DNA of 64,000 nt from Rhodospirillaceae bacterium (GTDB lineage Bacteria > Pseudomonadota > Alphaproteobacteria > GCA-2731375). Under the pieces are notes generated by a model. That model did no database searches and was not told the origin of the DNA. It saw only the letters and a program-made list of their open reading frames with translations. How positions within the stretch are numbered: position 1 is the first letter of the stretch; each line of letters opens with the position of its first letter. This document shows, piece after piece, positions 59,741-64,000 of this stretch. Location of the stretch: NCBI GenBank assembly GCA_018701215.1, contig JABIWH010000019.1, positions 104,854-168,853 on the forward strand, in the 5' to 3' direction. The position numbers and the translations under genes were made by a program.

Positions 59741-60991
59741 TTGTCCAAAATTCGCCCAATGGGCAGCGATAAAGGCTTCTTCCACGGCTACCGCATTGTC
59801 GCGGCCTGCAGCGTCATCCAGGCGGTCAATCTCGGCGGCATTTTCACCTTCGGTGTGCTTTTTCCCGAGCTTGAGCGCGAGTTCGGCTGGTCCCGCACGG
59901 CGATCTCCGGGGCAACGTCGTTTGCCTTTCTCGTCACCGGGGGCTGCGCGGTATTGATGGGCCGGGCCGGAGACAGGTTCGGCCCCCGCGCCGTTCTCAG
60001 CATGGCCGGCATCATGTTCGGCCTCGGCTATGCGTTGCTTTTCCGCATGCAGGCGGTTTGGGAACTCTACCTCTACCTCGGCCTGCTGACGGGCATCGGT
60101 CTGGCCGCCCACGATGTAACCACCCTCTCAACCATCGCAAGGTGGTTCGTACGCCGCCGCGGCCTGATGAGCGGTTTTACCAAGGCCGGTGGCGGCGTCG
60201 GCCAAGTGGTCGTGCCGACCGTCATGGCGGCCCTGATCGCCGGGCCGGGCTGGCGGATTGCCTGTCTGTTATTCGGCATCACGGCCATTGTCGTGCTGGT
60301 CGGCACGGCGCAAATGCTGCGCCGCAGTCCCGCCGCTCTCGGGCTGAAGCCCGATGGCGAGGCGCCGGATCCCTCCCCCAACCGGGCGCAACAGGAAGTC
60401 GGCGCCAGCTTTCGCGAGGCATTCAGATCGAGGACTATATGGCTGCTCGGCATCGCCAAATTCTGCGACCTGTTCTGCCTGTTCACCGTTATTGTCCACA
60501 TCGTGCCATTTGGCGTGGATCACGGTTTGCACCCCGCGATGGCGGCTGGCGTATTGTCGACCATTGGCGCCATGAGCATCGCCGGCCGCTTGCTCCTTGG
60601 CGGCGCCTATGACCGTTTCGGCGCGCGGCGCTCGCTGCTGGCATGCTTCAGCCTTCTGACGGCGAGCCTGGTGTGGTTGCAGTTCGCGGACACGACTTGG
60701 TCGTTATTCCTTTTCGCCGCCGTCTATGGCCCGGCGCATGGCGGCTTTTTCACGATCACTTCGCCGTCAGTGGCGGAATATTTCGGCACGCGCGCCCATG
60801 GCACGCTGTTCGGCCTGGTGATTTCCTGCGGCACTTTCGGTGCCACCCTCGGCCCCATCGTCGCGGGCAGCCTGTTCGATATGTGGGGAAGTTACACCAT
60901 CGCCTTCGCGCTACTGCTAGGCTTCAGCCTGGCAGGCCTGGCCGTAGCCAGTATGCTGCCCCGGCCAGTTCAAGCGCCCGCCGCGGGCTAG
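59741..60991 (+). CDS. MFS transporter, oxalate:formate antiporter / monocarboxylate-like family
   Basis: About 416 residues and twelve membrane segments. GYRIVAACSVIQAVNLGGIFTFGVLFPELEREFGWSRTAISG is the hallmark start of the OFA/MCT-type MFS carriers, LMGRAGDRFGPRAVL is motif A, and ARWFVRRRGLMSGFTKAGGGVGQ is typical of the family. Substrates are small carboxylates. The start is uncertain: TTG at 59741 has AGGA 11 bases upstream, while ATG at 59759 has no visible ribosome-binding site. Confidence 0.9.
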   Translation: MSKIRPMGSDKGFFHGYRIVAACSVIQAVNLGGIFTFGVLFPELEREFGWSRTAISGATSFAFLVTGGCAVLMGRAGDRFGPRAVLSMAGIMFGLGYALLFRMQAVWELYLYLGLLTGIGLAAHDVTTLSTIARWFVRRRGLMSGFTKAGGGVGQVVVPTVMAALIAGPGWRIACLLFGITAIVVLVGTAQMLRRSPAALGLKPDGEAPDPSPNRAQQEVGASFREAFRSRTIWLLGIAKFCDLFCLFTVIVHIVPFGVDHGLHPAMAAGVLSTIGAMSIAGRLLLGGAYDRFGARRSLLACFSLLTASLVWLQFADTTWSLFLFAAVYGPAHGGFFTITSPSVAEYFGTRAHGTLFGLVISCGTFGATLGPIVAGSLFDMWGSYTIAFALLLGFSLAGLAVASMLPRPVQAPAAG

Positions 60992-61010
60992 CCCGCAAAT
61001 CCCGGCAATA

Positions 61011-61051
61011 AAGGGAAGCGTCCCCTTTTTCCGGGGAAGCGTCCCCTTTTT
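61011..61051 (+). terminator. tandem Rho-independent terminator hairpins downstream of the MFS gene
   Basis: Two near-identical hairpins with an AGCG loop and five T residues each: GGGA-AGCG-TCCC (61013-61024) and GGGGA-AGCG-TCCCC (61033-61046). They sit 20 bases after the transporter stop on the plus strand. A third degenerate CGTCCCTTTTTCCC follows. Confidence 0.7.
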
Positions 61052-61106
61052 CCGCGTCCCTTTTTCCCTTCGGGGTGTGATGACGATTTTTGAATTCCAA
61101 AGCGTT

Positions 61107-61193
<87 letters not shown>

Positions 61194-61283
61194 ACGATAG
61201 GGCAGGCTCTGTAATGGCGCGCACCATGCCGTGATGCGGCGCGGGGGGCAAGGCTGGATTTACCCCCGCCTCGGTTTAGAGCC

Positions 61284-61811
61284 TTATTTCAGGGCAGCCG
61301 TATGGCTGATACCCAACTGAACATATTCCTCGACCATCTCCACATGCATGGCCAGTTCTTCCGGGCGCAAATCACGCATGAATTTGGCCGGGCTGCCGCC
61401 CCATAGTTGGCCCGAGGGGACGCGCTTGCCCGGCGTCAAAGTGGCACCGGCGGCCAGCATGGCCTGGCTTTCGATCACCGCATGATCCAGCACGATGGAG
61501 CCCATACCGACAAAGGCGCGGTCTTCCAGGCGGCAGCCGTGCAACAGGCACATATGGCCGACCAGCACGTTCTCGCCGATCCAGGTATCGCTGAGGCCTT
61601 TCGAGGTGTGGATGGTGGAGCCGTCCTGGATATTCGTGCGGGCACCGATATGGATCGGTTCCTCGTCACCACGGACCACGCAATTGTACCACACAGAGGC
61701 ATGCGCGCCGAGGCTGACCGTGCCGATCACGTGGGCGCCCGGCGCCACGAAGGCGGTCGGGTCGATCTCGGGCGTGACGCCCTCAAAAGTCATGATATGA
61801 CCTTTGCTCAT
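61284..61811 (-). CDS. gamma-carbonic anhydrase family protein
   Basis: 175-residue left-handed beta-helix protein of the YrdA/PaaY/CaiE group. Hexapeptide repeats run throughout (IGTVSLGAHASVWYNCVVRG, IGARTNIQDGSTIHTS), and three conserved histidines for zinc occur in STIHT and VGHMCLLHGC. Carbonic anhydrase or acyltransferase-like activity is possible. The ATG at 61811 is preferred; the ORF upstream of it overlaps the region below argC and has no conserved sequence. It follows argC on the same strand. Confidence 0.91.
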   Translation of the reverse strand: MSKGHIMTFEGVTPEIDPTAFVAPGAHVIGTVSLGAHASVWYNCVVRGDEEPIHIGARTNIQDGSTIHTSKGLSDTWIGENVLVGHMCLLHGCRLEDRAFVGMGSIVLDHAVIESQAMLAAGATLTPGKRVPSGQLWGGSPAKFMRDLRPEELAMHVEMVEEYVQLGISHTAALK

Positions 61812-61860
61812 AGTCTCGTACTCCAAATATGATGTTCGGTTTCCGTTAAGACGCCGCCGC

Positions 61861-62994
61861 TCAGGGAAATAGCGCTTCCTGCTCCAGGCCCGTGGTTTCG
61901 GGCAGGCCATACATGATATTCATGTTCTGCACCGCTTGGCCCGACGAGCCCTTGACCAGATTATCGATCACCGAAACCACAATGGCCCGGCCCGGCAGGC
62001 GGTCGGCGAAGACCCCGATTAGGCAATGGTTGGAGCCGCGTACATGCCGTGTCGCGGGCGCCACACCATTGCCCACCACGCGCACGAAAGGCTCGTCCGC
62101 ATAGCGTTCGACGAGGCAATCGCGCAGATCATCCACCGATGTTTCACCGGCCAGCCGCACATAGCTGGTGGCCAGAATACCCCGGTTCATGGGCGCCAGA
62201 TGCGGCGTGAAGTTAACAATTAAGTTATCTCCATAAGCCTTTGATAACTCTTGCTCAATCTCCGGCCCATGACGGTGCGATGCGATGCCGTAGGCATGCA
62301 ACCCCTCGGACACTTCCGAGAACAGGTTGGCCGTCTTGGCGGACCGCCCGGCGCCGGTGACGCCGGATTTGGCATCAATGATAATATCCTCCGGCGCGAT
62401 TTTGCCCGCCGAGAGCAGCGGTGCCAAGGGCAGGATCGCCACCGTGGGATAACAGCCCGGACAGGCGACCAAACGGGCACCGGGCAGTTTGTCCCGGGAG
62501 AATTCGGTCAGGCCGTAGACTGCTTCGGGCTGCAGGTGCGGCGCGTAATGTTCATGGCCGTACCATTCGGCATAGGTATCGGTGCTATCCAAGCGGAAAT
62601 CCGCCGACAGATCGATCACCCTTGGCTGGCCTTGAATGGCAGCAGCGGCATCACCTGGCCCCTCGTGCATCACTTCGTCAATGACGCTGTGCTGGGTATC
62701 GTGCAACAGGCCGGCAATGATTTCCTGGGTGGTGCCGTGGGGCAGACCGCAAAACACCACGTCAACCTCGACCCCGGCCCATTCCACTTCCTCGACCTTG
62801 ACCAGGCCCGGCAAATCCAGGCCGCCCAGGTGCGGATAGACTTGTTCATAGGGCTCGCCTGCGTGACTGTCGGCGGTCATGATGACGATCTCGGCATTGG
62901 GATGGCGGGCCAACAGGCGTACCGCTTCCGCCCCGGTATAGCCCGAAGCCCCAAGGATGCCAATTCTGATCTTTCTAGCCAAAGCCGCCGTCAT
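61861..62994 (-). CDS. argC: N-acetyl-gamma-glutamyl-phosphate reductase
   Basis: 377 residues. NADPH-dependent reduction of N-acetylglutamyl phosphate to the semialdehyde, third step of arginine synthesis. IRIGILGASGYTGAEAVRLLARHP is the NADP-binding fold, VACPGCYPTVAILPL contains the catalytic cysteine, and HRHGPEIEQEL the catalytic histidine. GGAGACGGACA precedes the ATG at 62994. A ~20-residue EVMHEGPGDAAAAIQGQPR stretch is slightly longer than in many homologues. Confidence 0.95.
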   Translation of the reverse strand: MTAALARKIRIGILGASGYTGAEAVRLLARHPNAEIVIMTADSHAGEPYEQVYPHLGGLDLPGLVKVEEVEWAGVEVDVVFCGLPHGTTQEIIAGLLHDTQHSVIDEVMHEGPGDAAAAIQGQPRVIDLSADFRLDSTDTYAEWYGHEHYAPHLQPEAVYGLTEFSRDKLPGARLVACPGCYPTVAILPLAPLLSAGKIAPEDIIIDAKSGVTGAGRSAKTANLFSEVSEGLHAYGIASHRHGPEIEQELSKAYGDNLIVNFTPHLAPMNRGILATSYVRLAGETSVDDLRDCLVERYADEPFVRVVGNGVAPATRHVRGSNHCLIGVFADRLPGRAIVVSVIDNLVKGSSGQAVQNMNIMYGLPETTGLEQEALFP

Positions 62995-63095
62995 TGTCCG
63001 TCTCCATGTTTGCAGCGTCTATATATACATTTTTGGGGCCTGTACGAAAAATGCGCCCAAAATACTCAAAAAATTCGGCCTGGCGGAAAACCCAT

Positions 63096-63539
63096 TCAGA
63101 GCTTCCAGTTCACCCAGGCCCCGCGCCTGCCCTTGCGCTGGCTGCGCAGGATCAGGTCTTCGATGTCGTAGCCGTTGGCCGAGAGCCATTGCAGGGACGG
63201 CCCGGGCCAGGCGACCGCCGGTAGATCGACCCGGCCCTGGCGGTCGAGCCGCACGCCCTCGAGCCGAAGACGCCGCTTTTGCTCGGGATCGGGGCCGCCA
63301 TCGCGCCGGATGGCGATCTTGCCCTGGCTGTTGATCACCCGGTGCCAGGGCACATCGGAACCCGCCGGCAACATCGACATGGCGCGTCCCACTCGCCGTG
63401 CCGAATTGGCCCCGGCGACCAGGCCGATCTGGCCATAGGTCGCCACCTGGCCAGCGGGGATCTGCCGCGTCACTTGATGAATTCGTGCCTCAAGCTCCCG
63501 TGACGCCATTTTTCCCGTAGTTGCTTCCGACATAGCCAT
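63096..63539 (-). CDS. alkyltransferase-like protein (ATL), inactive MGMT homologue
   Basis: About 147 residues with the MGMT C-terminal DNA-binding fold: IHQVTRQIPAGQVATYGQIGLVAG, SARRVGRAMSMLP, then DVPWHRVINSQGKIAI. The methyl-accepting PCHR of MGMT reads PWHR here with W65, as in YbaZ-type ATL proteins, which bind O6-alkylguanine and flag it for nucleotide excision repair without transferring the alkyl group. The start is uncertain: ATG at 63539 has GGAA 5 bases upstream, a GTG at 63566 is possible. Confidence 0.88.
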   Translation of the reverse strand: MAMSEATTGKMASRELEARIHQVTRQIPAGQVATYGQIGLVAGANSARRVGRAMSMLPAGSDVPWHRVINSQGKIAIRRDGGPDPEQKRRLRLEGVRLDRQGRVDLPAVAWPGPSLQWLSANGYDIEDLILRSQRKGRRGAWVNWKL

Positions 63540-63602
63540 TTCGGTTCCAAAACCCTGTTTCGCCACAATGGTGCTCTGGCAACGCCATGCAAGGCAAGAC
63601 GC

Positions 63603-63633
63603 AAAAAAAGGGCCACCCGAAGGCAGCCCTTTT
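63603..63633 (-). terminator. Rho-independent terminator, minus-strand reading, with no coding gene upstream of it in the window
   Basis: AAAAGGGC and GCCCTTTT arms (63626-63633 and 63606-63613 on plus coordinates) followed on the minus strand by seven T residues. The strand with the T-run would stop a transcript coming from the right. The only complete gene to its left, the ATL gene, starts further left, so the terminator serves something beyond 63640. Confidence 0.6.
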
Positions 63634-63639
63634 CCGTTT

Positions 63640-63963
63640 GTATGTTCTCGACTTTTAGCGTTTCGCTAACTGGATACTTTATAAGTTATTGCTATCATTA
63701 CGTAATTTTTACTCAATTTTTTTTGTATATTTTTTGTACACATCTTTTTAGTTCATGCTGAAAACCAAGGTTTTTGATGGTTTTGGAGGTTCCAGTTATC
63801 CTTTAGCCTTTTTTCACCACTAAATCCACACACCAAAACGACTTCCGCATTTCGGGTCCGAAATACGAAAACGGCATCAATCGCCGTTTAGCACCGTTTG
63901 GTCGCCAAACAGCGTAACTACAAGTCAGTTTCTCACAAGAAACCTGTAACTACGCTGTTTCGC
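63640..63963. other. AT-rich, hairpin-dense non-coding region
   Basis: No reading frame of 60 or more codons. Successive perfect inverted repeats: TTAGCG/CGCTAA (63655-63669), ATTTCGG/CCGAAAT (63849-63864), AAACGGC/GCCGTTT (63869-63889), GTTTGG/CCAAAC (63896-63910), and AAACAGCGTA/TACGCTGTTT with nested stems (63907-63960). The central 63670-63800 is strikingly T-rich. Composition differs from the rest of the window. Role unknown. Confidence 0.6.
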
Positions 63964-64000
63964 TCAATACGCCTCAAACCCACGCATCATCTGGTCGTGC
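63964..64000 (-). CDS. possible 3' end of a gene entering from the right
   Basis: On the minus strand the frame from the window edge reads HDQMMRGFEAY and a TGA at 63964-63966. The long hairpin at 63907-63960 starts 3 bases after this stop, and a minus-strand terminator lies 330 bases further on. Eleven codons are too few to identify the protein or to be sure it is coding. Confidence 0.25.
   Translation of the reverse strand, partial: HDQMMRGFEAY

Noticed and set aside
63848..63960. Integron attC site or CRISPR repeats
   Set aside because: The hairpins differ in sequence from each other, there are no evenly spaced direct repeats and no GTTRRRY core pairs of the attC type.
63640..64000. Retron-type msr/msd RNA
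   Set aside because: The series of hairpins is suggestive, but no reverse transcriptase is in the window and no conserved priming pattern can be confirmed. Kept only as a hairpin array.

Overview
The window reads as a GC-rich alphaproteobacterial chromosome segment, most likely from a Rhodospirillales-type lineage. The main evidence is the minus-strand housekeeping block folK / rpoZ - rsh - pyrE - pdxJ - acpS - lepB - rnc - era, the single bifunctional Rsh, the divergent slt / dapA-smpB pair, and an unusually large number of CaiB/BaiF CoA-transferases (4) and crotonases (4). No integrase, transposase, phage gene or CRISPR array was seen. The organism assignment is inferred from gene content and order only.

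Layout. 1-6.3 kb (+): a 5'-truncated CoA-transferase, a D-threonine-aldolase-type PLP enzyme, a DHA1 MFS transporter, a YejA-like periplasmic binding protein and a crotonase. 6.3-15.3 kb (-): LysE exporter and an unassigned protein behind era, then the housekeeping block up to folK. 15.4-23.7 kb: NYN nuclease coupled to a family-5 uracil-DNA glycosylase, Nudix hydrolase, a frameshifted TPR-sulfotransferase, smpB-dapA, a soluble lytic transglycosylase and a stand-alone cNMP-binding protein. 23.8-27.7 kb (+): operon of CoA-transferase, haloacid dehalogenase, alpha/beta hydrolase and PLP dehydratase. 27.7-37.6 kb: GST, SDR, a chemoreceptor with a haem-c type CxxCH motif, an O-methyltransferase, a thiolase and a seven-PAS hybrid histidine kinase. 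37.6-48.8 kb: a tight seven-gene minus-strand catabolic unit, divergent from a plus-strand crotonase / CoA-transferase / CitE-like unit, with a perfect dyad between them. 48.8-53.4 kb: orphan radical SAM/SPASM enzyme, crotonase, 81-residue ParB-like protein, and a Rieske dioxygenase alpha/beta pair behind a DUF2478 gene. 53.6-63.5 kb: CinA with a degenerate deamidase domain, flavoprotein, malate synthase G, glyoxalase II, MFS, tRNA-Leu(TAA), gamma carbonic anhydrase, argC and an alkyltransferase-like protein. 63.6-64.0 kb: AT-rich, hairpin-dense non-coding DNA.

The accessory genes point to a scavenger of organic acids, amino acids and aromatics. CoA-transferases activate acids, crotonases, thiolase and CitE-like lyase process the thioesters, dehalogenase and dehydratases prepare substrates, and malate synthase G absorbs glyoxylate. 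The substrates cannot be read from sequence.

Strongest leads: the seven-gene catabolic operon with its divergent dyad, a pair of 104-bp dispersed palindromic repeats (one of which provides a stop codon), a CinA whose deamidase motif has lost its serine, a one-base frameshift that exactly restores a 34-residue TPR period, and the hairpin array at the right edge.
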